From Isoetes taiwanensis (Eukaryota; Streptophyta; Lycopodiopsida; Isoetales; Isoetaceae), in assembly GCA_021234155.1 (NCBI GenBank), contig JAJEKV010000002.1, forward strand, positions 37,115,107 through 37,179,106: DNA of 64,000 nucleotides, read 5' to 3'. A program made the translations under genes and the position numbers. The notes under the pieces are model-generated. The model was not told where the DNA came from. It saw only the letters and a list, made by a program, of their open reading frames with translations, and searched no databases. Positions 22,181-33,206 of the stretch are shown one piece after another (position 1 is the stretch's first letter; each line of letters starts with the position of its first letter).

Positions 22181-22749
22181 CTTCTAGGAAGCTTTTAGAT
22201 CTCTACCTATCCTTAATCTCAAACACATAGGAAGAACAGAAAGAGAGAACATAATCATAAATAAAGCAACCATCCTCATCTTAACAGTAGATAACAGAGA
22301 AATTAACCATCCATCTAATCATACAAGGGTTAGCTGAAGCACAAACTATCTAGAGACTAACTGGACTCTTAGCTAGAACTATTGTCACGAAAGGCTTCCA
22401 TTCTTCTAGTCTGGTTGTAGTGTCTGGTGGCTTCTCCTTCCTCCAACTCTTCCCAATCGATTTGGACCAGAATTGGAGGTAGGGACCCAATTTGAATCCT
22501 ATTCTTCGCAAGTTTCCCCTGGCCAATCGATTTAGGCTAGGCGGCACTCCCTAATTAGCTGAATTTTACTAATTAATACATTAATTAGCCTAATTAGGTT
22601 ATTTAACTTGCAAACAATTTAGCATAGCTAATAAAAGCCCTTTTAGGTTAACCCAAGTTATCCCCGAATGACCCATAAGGGTCTAGTTATACCCTGGTGA
22701 CGTGTCATGGTATGTATACATATATCGTATAAATACATGGAACGTCAAA
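22181..22749 (-). repeat. LTR fragment in direct orientation (LTR 5' part)
   Basis: Matches 7182-7737 throughout (CTTCTAGGAAGC at one end, CATGGAACGTCAAA at the other), in the same orientation as the 3' LTR. It lacks the half that is present at 11,297-11,701. In minus sense it starts TTTGACGTTCC, so the first TG has probably mutated. I read it as the outer part of the original 5' LTR. Confidence 0.75.
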
Positions 22750-23309
22750 GATTCTGTCATGACCTAAACCTGATTCTGTCTGATACACTGGAGCTGCTGA
22801 TGGCTGGCCTGGTATGCTTGCCTCTATTGGAATGCAATGCTGCTAATTTGGATGTATATTCAGGTGAGAAGCAAGTTTTGTCTGAAGCATGGCACTCCTT
22901 CCTTAGAACGACTTGTTTCTCTTAAAGAAAAATCTGTTTCAGCCCTAAAAAGGGCTGTGTATGGCTAAATCGGGATGAGAAGCGATAGGAATCAGGTAGC
23001 AGAGAGATTGGAATTGGAATCTCAGTATCGTTAGAGGTATTTCAATATTTGCTAGCTTTAGAAGGATTATCAATGTGAGATAAAATGTTAGAGACCTTGT
23101 AAACCTTTTTATTTTTATAAGATCACTCAATATTATAGATAGGATTTGCATTTGATATCAGATACTATATTCATAATAATGTGATTGTAAAGAATCCTAT
23201 CAGTGGAAATACCTCTAATTTTGACTTTAAGTCTCATCTAGGAAATCACCCCTCCCCCCCTCCCCCCTTTTTATTATTTTTATTTTTTTAGAGTAAGATT
23301 TAAAATTTT
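22750..23309. other. Unassigned interval
   Basis: A plus frame at 22,707-22,925 straddles the LTR edge and is not convincing. A C/T homopolymer-rich stretch lies at 23,250-23,300. No gene, RNA or mobile element can be supported. Confidence 0.4.
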
Positions 23310-24690
23310 ATGAATATCTAAATGATACAAAGCCCTTATTCACCCAATTAGTGAAGAGCTCACTGCTTTTCCATAAAGTACTATAGCAATGGCCGCAGCC
23401 TCTTCCGAACAGCAAAGTCCTATGGAAGATAATTCCACAATTTTCTACTACCAGCCACTTATGTAACCACCATCATAATTATTAGTCCATAAATCTCCCA
23501 AATTATAAAAGTTATTATCATGCCATTCCTTGTAGATCTTGGGATGTTTTATGGCCAGGGGAGTATGATCTCTTCTAGCTAGCTCAGAATTTCAAAAGAT
23601 GCTGGTATTATGATGCGCCAGCTCAATATTATTATGAAAATTAGCCTTCGAGACTTTATTCTAGGCTAGCTGCAGATTTCTCATCAAGGGGGAAGTATTA
23701 ACTCCAGGTTTAATATCATAAAAAGCATATGAAGTTAGACAATGATCAATGGAAGGATTCCTTCAATTTTGCTATTCTTTAGCTAGTAAAGAATAAATGC
23801 AGATGCAGGATTCCCATGATGAAAGAGGGATTTCCACACATATTTATCTGCAAGAGCATAACTCTATAAAAGCAGATTTTTGCAACCAAGATCCCCATTA
23901 ATCTTTCTTTGAGTAACATAATTCCAATTGATCATATGTTTTTTGCCCCGTGCGAAATTCCTGGAAATTCTCTCTAGCTGTTGATAACCACATTTAGGGG
24001 CAAGCAAGGCCGAGGAGAAGTAGATGTATGAGCTAGATAACATCAGAAGCAATGATAGTCCTACCAGCTAAAGAGAGGCAACTTCTATAATTAATTATTT
24101 AGCTTCTTCTTGTTTCTGGAGATAATACGTGACCAAAGGTTTTTAATGCCAATGTCCAATGTCAAAGGCATCCCAAAGTGGTAGTTTAATTGAAATCCAT
24201 ACATTTTATTCCAAGGATATCAAAAGCCTCTCCAATAACTACACATTTCTGTAGGTTGAAATAGATTCTAGAAACATCACTAAAACTATTAATTAGCTTA
24301 GTGAATAACTCAATATTGTTTGTCTCATTCAACAAGAAGCTAAAGGAATTATCAGCATATTGCAATAATTTCAATTGGTTCAAATTATCTGGAAGTCTCA
24401 AACCCTTTATTTTGATGATACAAGATAGCTTTTGTAAGTTGCTCAGCAACCACAATGAAAAGGTTTGGGGCCAGAGGATATCCTTGCCTAGCCCTCTTAT
24501 TCAAAGCGAAGAATCTACCAGAAGAATTATTATCAACACAGAAACTTGAGCTCTGTAGTTTAAACCAAGAACTAAATCCACTAACTTGGAAGAGAAGCCA
24601 ATCTTCTTCAATGCACGATCTACAAAATCCCACCTTACAATATTAAAGGCTTTGGAAAAGTCAAGTTTGAGCTCTGCTAGAGATCAACAC
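23310..24690 (-). pseudogene. L1-type LINE reverse transcriptase, 5'-truncated remnant
   Basis: Minus-strand fragments follow an L1 ORF2. LDFSKAFNIVRWDFVDRAL is at about 24,680-24,620, RARQGYPLAPNLFIVVAEQL at about 24,520-24,460, LQYADNSFSFL at about 24,370 and LISRIYFNLQKC-like sequence after it. A C-terminal block contains LAPKCGYQQLERISRNFARG (about 24,000). The catalytic YADD has become YADN. Several frameshifts and stops occur. The element begins abruptly next to the gag remnant at about 24,690. No poly(A) tail is clear at the left end. Confidence 0.8.
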
Positions 24691-26201
24691 CTTCTTTTCT
24701 TTGTGTGGCTTTGGACAATATCTTGCCATATGTCTTTTAGTGCTGTGGTAAGCGAATGGCTTAAAGGATTCTTCCCTAAAGAAGCTTCACTTTTGCCCTT
24801 CTCGTTACTAGGAGGATTATTTGAATTGCTTGAAGCAATTCGGGGATGTTTGTTTGATCCCCTATACTTATTTTCCATCTTCCTTTGCTTTCATTCTTGG
24901 AAACTTCCGGAATTAGGTTGGGACTTTTTATTCTCATCGTCCCCTTCATCCTTAGGGCTACTTGCTAATGTCTACACCAAGGACACTGCGGCCTAAAAGT
25001 TCCCTAGACATACTTGCCTAATGTGTGCTTTAAGGATGTGATCTTTAAGACCATCCTCATAATAACTTACTTGCATCCGGGCTGAGATATCTGTAATCCT
25101 TGCCAATATACCCCTAAGGGTATTAATATACTATTGCAAGGATCTAATTTGTCTACTACTCTTGAGTTGACTCAAGGCATGATGCTCATCATAGTGTGGA
25201 GCATATTCTTGTTTAAAGAATTTGCAAAAGTCTGATAAAAGGGTCAACCTCAATATCTCTCTCCATAAGCAGACTCCACCAAGAGGCAGCATCCTCCCTG
25301 AGTTGCAATGGCGCATGCAACATTCTATCGGCACCCTTCTTATTGGTGGCCTAAAAATATGTTTTTGACCAACTAAGCCATCAGATGACTTGTTCAACAG
25401 TTTTAGATCATTTAAACTCGAAACGATCTCTTTTTTCTAAATCCTTAACCTCTTCTGTTGATAAAATTCCATGAACTCCAGCTTCCTGATCTAGATGAGG
25501 TTGGATTAGGCCCGCAGCTCTAGCTCCTTGAGCTTGACTAGTTTGGCCAACATTTGGGACTCCTTAAGCCTGATTACTATGATCTTCCTGTACTTTATTC
25601 ACATTAGTGCCCCCCGAGCTTTTTTTCACTAATTGTTTGATAGTATCCAACAACTTTGTCTATCTCTCAACAATATCCTTTGCTGAACCATCTGAAGCTG
25701 CAAGTCCTTGAGCAATTTATTTTGTGTGCGCTTGCTCAATCATGGTTTTTTGCAACTTGCCCCATTAATTCTCTAATCCATGCATTTGCATAATCTAACT
25801 TCCCCTAATAACTCCCCTTAGAAGTTAAATGGATTTGAATCAATGGTTTTATTAGGAGAAGGGATATCTGAGAAAAATTTTCAAACTCCTTTCCTTCTCC
25901 AGCAGAAGAAGAAATCTCCTTCTCTGAAATCTCCTTCTGTTTCGGTTCCTCGTCGTGAGGTTTTCCCTTATTATCGATCTGGAGTTTGGATGCTCCGTAC
26001 CTCTTCTTCGATAGGAGCTACTTCATCCAAATCTATATTTTCTCCTTCCTCAGGGATTAGAAATGCTAATTCCATCAATGGATCAGCCACCACATCCATC
26101 TCTCTCCCCATCCCAGTATCAAACTCTTGCTCTGATACCTTCATTATAAACTTGGGCTTCACCACAGGCCTCCGCCCCCTCGGACTCCCTGACTCCCCCA
26201 T
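24691..26201 (-). pseudogene. LTR-retrotransposon gag remnant
   Basis: Read on the minus strand: an acidic N-terminal frame (26,201-25,971, MGESGSPRGRRPVVKPKF), then a Gln/Lys-rich segment. The gag core follows with APLQLREDAASWWSLLMERE at about 25,330-25,270 and FCKFFKQEYAPHYDEHHALS at about 25,230-25,170. The W-W/F-F pattern is that of the retrotransposon gag domain. A hydrophilic tail (24,878-24,684) ends in KKRRC next to the L1 fragment. At least three frameshifts. No LTRs or pol were found nearby. It probably belongs to a Ty3-type element different from the one at 6.7-22.7 kb. Confidence 0.7.
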
Positions 26202-26385
26202 TAGTACATAAAGCCCCTGACTTTGTCGGATGCGTGAATAATTTGTGCAAGAGCCCTTGGTTCTTCCTGGAAGCTCAACATGATCCGGTCCTGGTACAAC
26301 TGCTCAAGCAAGGTTGCTTGGCTGGCGGAAAACTTGACAGAGCTACAATTCAAGAGAATCAATTAGAGAAGCTTTTGGGAGGGCT

Positions 26386-26705
26386 GAATTATCCCCCCCC
26401 CCTTCCGGATCAATTATCCAGCCCCACACTCATTTGTAGAATCTGCCTCCACCCCCTAAAAGAATCCGCCCCCCCCCCACAATCTACATCTGATTTTATT
26501 TTGTGGCATCTGCTCCCCCATTTGGAAGAATCCGCCCCCCCTCCCGTGCTTCTGCATCCGCATCTACATCGCTCACATTAAAAAGGTATTTTCCACTATG
26601 CAGTGGGGGGAAGGGGGGATTCTTCTGGGAGATTCTTCCAAAGGGGTGGGCCCTGGATAGTACAGTCTGGGCGGTTGCCGGATAATTCACCGAGAGGGGG
26701 ATAAT
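26386..26705. mobile_element. C/G-rich inverted-repeat element (MITE-like)
   Basis: The left part (GAATTATCCCCCCC, CAATTATCCAGCCCC, GAATCTGCC, AGAATCCGCCCCCC) is mirrored by the right part (GGGGGGATTCTTCTGGGAGA, GATTCTTCCAAAGG, CTGGATAGTAC, GATAATTCACC, GGGGGATAAT). So about 110 bp at each end can pair, around a loop near 26,560-26,600. Six or more runs of at least five C also give quadruplex potential on the minus strand. No ORF of note and no clear target duplication. Confidence 0.6.
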
Positions 26706-27277
26706 ACAAACTAGCCAAGCTTTTCCTCTACAAAATGTATGCTCCAACTCTCTTCCAATCGAATTCCTTTATGCTGCTCAGAACCTTGTTCTGGCAGTGC
26801 CTGACATAAACTAGGTAGCCGATTTGGCCAGCTCTTCCTCCTAAGGTCAAGATCGACCTCTAGCAGCCCATGGCACCATTACCCAATCCAGTTGGGTCTG
26901 CCGTGAATAGGTCGAAGCTTTTTGCTTCGATCTCTTTTGGTTCTTCCTCGGTGCCACATCAACATAATACTATTAAACACAACCATACCAAACTTATTAA
27001 TTCTTGTCCCTTGTATCCATGTTCATAACACCTAGATTCAAAACTGTGTTGATCGGCATTGAATTGAAGGATTGATGAGTGATGTGAGGATATATTGAGG
27101 GCGGGATGTCATCTAAGGTCATTAGGAGCAGTTTAGAGCGAGTCGATTTTATAATCCTAACAGATTTGGAGTAAGCACAGCCTAGTCCATAGACATGTTG
27201 CTATCTCTTTTGCTTCTTGTTCTATTTGACAAGTTTCTAATGTGCGTGAATTAGTGATTTAACGACTGGTATCTGCT
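26706..27277. other. Upstream region of the zinc-finger gene
   Basis: No coding region recognised. It probably contains the promoter and perhaps an untranslated first exon of the downstream gene. A CAG at 27,281-27,283 could be a splice acceptor. No core promoter element stands out. Confidence 0.3.
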
Positions 27278-30200
27278 ATGCAGAGTTGGCCCTTTTCACC
27301 TTTGCTTTGCCAAGTGGTCCAATACAGGCATAGCAAAACAGGGCTTCTCAACCGTTGTTTCAATGCCCCTTTTATTCCTGATCTAGAAACAACTGAGAAC
27401 AGTATGGAGCTTGTAATACCGCCCGTCCCGCGAAAGGTGTACGTCCATCCTGCGGGCGAGCGAGAATGCGATGGAAAAGTGCTCAGCTCTAAGGTGGCGT
27501 TCAGACAGGTCCCAAATAATATTGCAGATTGGCCTTCCTTTGTGCAGTGGCTAAAGGAAAACGGTGTCAATGAAATCCTGCATCGGGATGGTTGGATGGA
27601 AATTCCAACCCATGAAGCCTGCGCAAACTGGAGCCCTCTGCCCGCGGAATTTGCTTGCCATGTCCGCAAAGAGTCGCCACCGCCACAAATGAGTGCAGGT
27701 GTGTATAATTTCAGTCGGAAAGCGAAATCTTTGGCAACGATTATTTTTGCTTACCCTAATAAATAAGTCTGAGTAGTAGGCCTTCTCAGGTTACCTAAAA
27801 TTTAATGGCTCTTTTTGATAGAGCTGCTGTAGCACATGCCAAGGAGTAACCCATGTTGGATTCACTCTCCCTGTAGAGCCAACTTTTAGGATCAATAATC
27901 TGACTTAAGTTTATTTGTCATGCTTTTATGTAGGGTAATTTAGTTATAAGCATTAGCTTCTGTCTCAGAATAAAATACCTAATGAGTTTGAACCCATAGT
28001 TCAGTGACATGTGAGTTAGTGTTCCTTCATTGCCATTGCTGAGCTTACATCTCTTATGCCATTTTTAATAGCCCTCACTAATAGTTCAGCCACCTACTAT
28101 TAATTCTAAGTTTGTGTTAAAAATTAGGCCTAAATATGAACATAAAGACACTCTGTGGTAGTTGTATTGCATTGATATAATCTTTTTTTTTTTTTGCTTT
28201 GCAGCACCTATATTTTTGTTTACAACGCCTGCTGCTATTTCCGGTACTATTTCTGTTTCCCTTTTTGCTGTTTACTATGTTTTACCCTACCTTCAGTGTT
28301 TTGACTTTGCAAAGCAAACAAAAATTATGTTGAATTAAGAAGGCTACATTAGTGCACAATGCATAAGGTTTCTCCCAAATTTTATTGTCCAAGCGCATTA
28401 TTGTCCTCCAGAAGTGAACTCTGGAAAAGTAATTCCGCCCAGCTTTACTTTAGAGGAAAACAATAGTCCTGGACAGTCATAGTGATTCGCTTCTTCCCTG
28501 TCGATGTTGCGTGATCGATGTTCATCATTCTTTTTTCTTCCTGGCAGCAGACGACAAATGTTGCTAGTTATTGTGTCAGTGTAGCTCTGCATTACCTTGG
28601 TAATTGAGCTTGAAATTGTTTGGAAATAGCAATCACCACTCTAAATATTAGCAATCAGACTTTGAGTCAGAGACTTCATTATTCATTTCATGTTATCAAA
28701 GAAGTCTGAAGTATGCTGTTTAGCACATTAGGAAGGAGGAAAGAATAGAGCTATTATGTGCTTTATGAAAAGGATAGTCAACATTGTGCCCTTTTTTCGA
28801 TGACAAGTAGAATGTTGATGCATCAAAGTTGTGTAAAACCATGTTTCTTCGGGTAGTCTTCGTTTTGCAGCCCCCCCTCTGACGTGGCATTATGTCAGCC
28901 CTTGATTTGCAGATTGTATGGCCTGGATCCGTGGGAGGCATTGCCTTTCTGGCCATGATATGATAAGCTTCTGCTGGTGCTGTAGAATATGATTTAATGG
29001 CATTTTGATAGGTAACAGGGTTTCTGTTAATCAGCGCACTCAAGAACTTTTGTATTGGGAGTCATAGTGATTCGCTTCTTCCCTGTCGATGTTGCGTGAT
29101 CGATGTTCATCATTCTTTTTTCTTCCTGGCAGCAGACGACAAATGTTGCTAGTTATTGTGTCAGTGTAGCTCTGCATTACCTTGGTAATTGAGCTTGAAA
29201 TTGCATTGGAAATAGCAATCACCACTCTAAATATTAGCAATCAGACTTTGAGTCAGAGACTTCATTATTCATTTCATGTTATCAAAGAAGTCTGAAGTAT
29301 GCTGTTTAGCACATTAGGAAGGAGGAAAGAATAGAGCTATTATGTGCTTTATGAAAAGGATAGTCAACATTGTGCCCTTTTTTCGATGACAAGTAGAATG
29401 TTGATGCATCAAAGTTGTGTAAAACCATGTTTCTTCGGGTAGTCTTCGTTTTGCAGCCCCCCCTCTGACGTGGCATTATGTCAGCCCTTGATTTGCAGAT
29501 TGTATGGCCTGGATCCGTGCCACGTCAGGTGGGGGGGCTGTAAAACGAAGGTGTCCCGTTTCTTCCTTATGTTAAACATGGAGTTGATAGTTAATCTTAT
29601 CAGCACTAGGTTATCAAGCTTCCATCTAAATGATATGTTTGATCACAATATGAGGGTTAGGTTTGTCGTTGGATTCTGTATGGGCACTTCTTATGCCTGA
29701 GGGGGATTCTTGCCACACCACTTTAAGTGAATCAATTTAATCTTTTGCCAATACCATTATGTTGCCCTAAACCATTTTGGTGAGTTGGCAAGTCTTATTA
29801 ACAAGTCTCAGGAAGATTTACTTTATAAGTACATAATGTGGCAAGGAAGAGGTGCATGGAGGCATTGCCTTTCTGGCCATGATATGATAAGCTTCTGCTG
29901 GTGCTGTAGAATATGATTTAATGGCATTTTGATAGGTAACAGGGTTTCTGTTAATCAGCGCACTCAAGAACTTTTGTATTGGGAGACATAATGAAGCATG
30001 CAGTGTTCATGCTGGGGAGGCTTACATTGAACAAGATGAATTGGGTATATTTTATGTATAACCTGAAATTATAAATGAGAGATCGAGGTAGAACAAAATT
30101 GAAGTCGATTCAGAGCAAGTCAACTGTTCCAGTGATTCTTGGGTTCTGGAACCATGCAATCCATATTGGTGGCCTTTGAGGTAGGAACATGAGACAGTTT

Positions 30201-31589
30201 AGCAATTTGGACGTGAATAGCAGCCTAGCAATTTTGATGCCAGTTGTTTTACCTTCATGGTAATTCTAGGCAGCTCCATTTGTTCGATATATTTGGCATG
30301 GTCTTTTGCACTACGATGTGCCATGAGTGAGATCATGTTGTTCCGTTTATAAGATGATAAATTGGAAATCATTCTCTTTCTGTGAGCTGTTTGCACTTTA
30401 ATAGTTACAACCTCCCACAAGGAAATATGTAGTATCATCTTATACTATTCCTGGTGGTATTCATGTGCCTTTTCCACAGACCCAACTATTTCACTTTTAT
30501 CTTGTTGTAACTTGTGTTTTAAATTCATATGGAACTTTTTTCTTATTGTTTTTCAGAGTTGTATTTCTAGATTTTGGTCTCTTGAATGTTTGCATTGGCT
30601 GATTTTCTGTCTTCTATATTTGGAGTGGTTGCAGCCTCTGCCCATGGTACTTACTTTTTCTTGTTATGCATGATCTAGGTGTTGAGGTCTTACAATTTGA
30701 TTTTGTGTCTCTCAAAATGACAGACCTTCCTGTCCTTTGTTCTAGCTTGCAACCATTGAAAGCTGCTGATGCCCCTGGCCTCATTTGCTCATTTGCTATT
30801 TTTTATGTTTTCTTTCCTTGGCAAATCAAGTCTTCCATTTAACTTGTTATTGATTTATCATCCTTGTTTTTTGATGATAAAAAATGCAGTCTTTTTTTCC
30901 CTGGCTTAGTTTCCTTTTCTAGAATTGTGTTTGATCAGGTCTTAATATCTAGTAACTGGCCCAATTTTGCAGTTGAGCCAACCAGGGCGCTTGGGGATTC
31001 ACAGTTACGATCGCAGTTACAGGATGATCCAGCAGATTCAGATCACAGTGAGGAGCCTTTATCATCGTCTGACAGTGGGGCACTAGCTGACAGAAATGGA
31101 GAGTATCGTTATGATTATGAGAAGAAGAGGTGGTGTTGCACCGTAGGGTCTTGCAGTAAGAATTATGGGAAGAGGATAGAACTTGAGAAGCATAGAATGA
31201 GGCAGCATGGTTTGCATGAGCCTGTAATGCCTGCAAGGAAAGGCAGAGCGCCAAAACATGCATCAGGGCCACTTCAGCCTTTCAGAGATTATTCCAAGAG
31301 ACAGTTAGAGAGGTCCTTTGATGTGGAGTGGAGATATGAACATAATTTGAAGAGAAATGTGTTGAGGTGGAGGAATGCTGCGACCAAATTTGCGCATGAG
31401 CTTGTAGCTTCTGGCTTGGCATGTGAGGAAGAGAGAGAGACCTGGGTTGAGAAGTATGTGGAAGGCAAGAGGGCTGCTTATGAAGGGGAAAAGGAGAAAC
31501 ACCTGGAGGCTTTGAAACAGCATATCAGGGATGGTTTCAATCTTGAAGGTGTGGAAGAAAATGAATGGTGTCAGTCCTCCTGGCTCTGA
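27278..31589 (+). CDS. C2H2 zinc-finger protein gene, two exons
   Basis: Exon A runs 27,278-27,698 (donor AGTGCAG/GTGTGT) and exon B 30,973-31,589 (acceptor TTTTGCAG). The phases agree (1 base + 2 bases make a Val codon), giving about 345 residues, or 303 if translation starts at the in-frame Met at 27,404. Exon A encodes a compact, unrecognised domain (VYVHPAGERECDGKVLSSKV). Exon B has an acidic Ser-rich stretch, then one C2H2 finger at residues 196-219 (C-x4-C-x12-H-x4-H), then a basic, helical C-terminal region rich in Glu/Lys/Arg. A nuclear nucleic-acid-binding role is likely from the finger but not shown. The 3.3-kb intron contains a 585-bp tandem duplication. No stops or shifts were found. 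An upstream or middle exon cannot be excluded. Confidence 0.65.
28476..29985. repeat. Tandem duplication (585-bp unit) inside the intron
   Basis: Copy 1 is 28,476-29,060 and copy 2 is 29,061-29,985. They are nearly identical over the shared bases. Copy 2 has 340 extra bases (29,520-29,858) that include the right end of a small inverted-repeat element. Copy 1 goes directly from GGATCCGTG to GGAGGCATT at that place. The very low divergence implies a recent duplication. Confidence 0.9.
29444..29550. mobile_element. 107-bp MITE-like inverted-repeat element
   Basis: The ends are inverted copies of about 32 bp: CTTCGTTTTGCAGCCCCCCC at the left and GGGGGGGCTGTAAAACGAAG at the right, with CTGACGTGGCA / TGCCACGTCAG inside them. 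Only the left half survives in the other duplicate (from about 28,859). No ORF. Confidence 0.8.
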
Positions 31590-33130
31590 TTCCTATGTGG
31601 TGGGCTCCTGAAACCCCTGCAATGACCCCAAGAAGAAAAGAGCCTCAAGTTCCTATCAGAGGCAGTCCCAAGACCTTACCCCTACTGCAGAGAACAACAG
31701 ATACATGTCATATAATCAGATCTTGTTGCATGTAATCCTGCCTAGCCATTCTCCAAGGAGCTTGCCTCAGCTTGCCAAACCTTCCACATCATGCTACCAC
31801 GATGCTCAACAATCTATATCACTGGAAGATGCAGAAGGCTCCGTGGAGCTTATGTAATGTAAGTTTTGTTTCTTGGGTTAATGATAATCTCTTCTTTGCA
31901 CTTGCTATTATAGTAATGTTTGTTACTGCCTTTACTGTAGCCATGCCTTATCCATGCGCAAGGGTTCCTATCCTATATGGTTTTATCCAAATATTGAGCT
32001 GGGGATTCATTCTTTCTTTCTCCCCCAAAAGTTCATCTCTATCTGGCTTCTCCATCACCAAGATTTACCAAGTGGTCTTGATGAGGTCATGTACTGAATA
32101 CCAGTTTGATGTCTCCTTTTGCTTCATTCGATGACTGTTGATAGGTGGGAACGCTTTAAGCTGCATTGGAGCCTGATTGTTGATGCTGATGTTTACATGA
32201 AATTTGGCATGCCCACATCTTTTACTTTGATTCTATACTTCGTCATCACAGTATATTACAGTGGTACGTATTGCTGGCTGCGTATGCCGAAATTTTGCCA
32301 ATCATGACCTCAGTACTATGCTTTGCAAGTTGAAAAGAGAACATTATATCGGGACTCTGTTAGTGGTCACAGGATCGGGACAATGTAAACCGTCTTTTAC
32401 ATGCTGAGATAATTATCAAATATGATGACAGCACTGGAACAACATACGCTGAAATCGTGAAAACATTGGCAATGCGTACCAGCCAGTACCAGCAGTGTAG
32501 CCCGAAACTAACTTCTGAAGGCTCTGGTAATTTAACCCAAGATCCTGGAGCAGTGGTGGAACTATGTAGTCCTTGTTTTAAGAGTATGGTTGGTAACTTG
32601 TAGAAATACCATAAGAATTCAGTCTCAGACTGTTCAAAAAACGTTGAAGACACTTGGTGTTAAAGAGTCAGTTTGTCAAATTAACAGACAAATTTTAGCA
32701 AGAAAGATTGGCAAGTTTAATAAAAGACACAGATTAGAGGGTGCCAAAACTAACTCATTAACACAATTCGAACAAAGATGGCTTGAGCATGCCAGTTTTG
32801 TTGAGATGTTAACAAGGCAAGCCAGAATTCGAATAAAGAAAGATAGGGATGAAGACGAGATCTCCGTCCTTGAGCATGCTAGTTTGTTTAGATGTTAACA
32901 AGGAAGTCTGTGGGACAGAAGAAAGGCTGTTTATTTCAACTAATTGATTTATGAAGGGAGCCAAATCTTAGGTCGGGTACTCTTTTGGTAGAAAACTCAA
33001 AATAGTATGTACACTTGATTTGCAGAATCGTTTAGTCATTTATATGCAGTAACTAAAACACAGTAGTTTGTGGGCGACTGTACTTATTTACTTATTAAAT
33101 GGAAAATAATTTTTATTTTTGAAAGGAAAG
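31590..33130. other. 3' region of the zinc-finger gene and intergenic sequence
   Basis: About 31,590-32,150 is likely 3' UTR. A 102-codon frame at 32,590-32,898 shows no domain. It contains two near copies of TTGAGCATGCCAGTTT...GATGTTAACAAGG (32,781-32,822 and 32,870-32,905), which argues for a repeat rather than a gene. Confidence 0.35.
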
Positions 33131-33206
33131 CTACTGAAGTCCAAGTGAAATCCCTTGACAACTATGGATTCTCCTCCACCTCTAGGCACCAAGGTTACCA
33201 CAAAAG
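33131..33206 (-). repeat. Duplicate of the last ~76 bp of the PPO coding region
   Basis: Sequence just beyond the PPO stop codon repeats the last coding bases (33,207-33,283) almost exactly, including CCCTTGACAACTATGGATTC. The stop lies at the unit boundary (TAG on the minus strand, 33,207-33,209), so one copy is untranslated. Confidence 0.85.
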
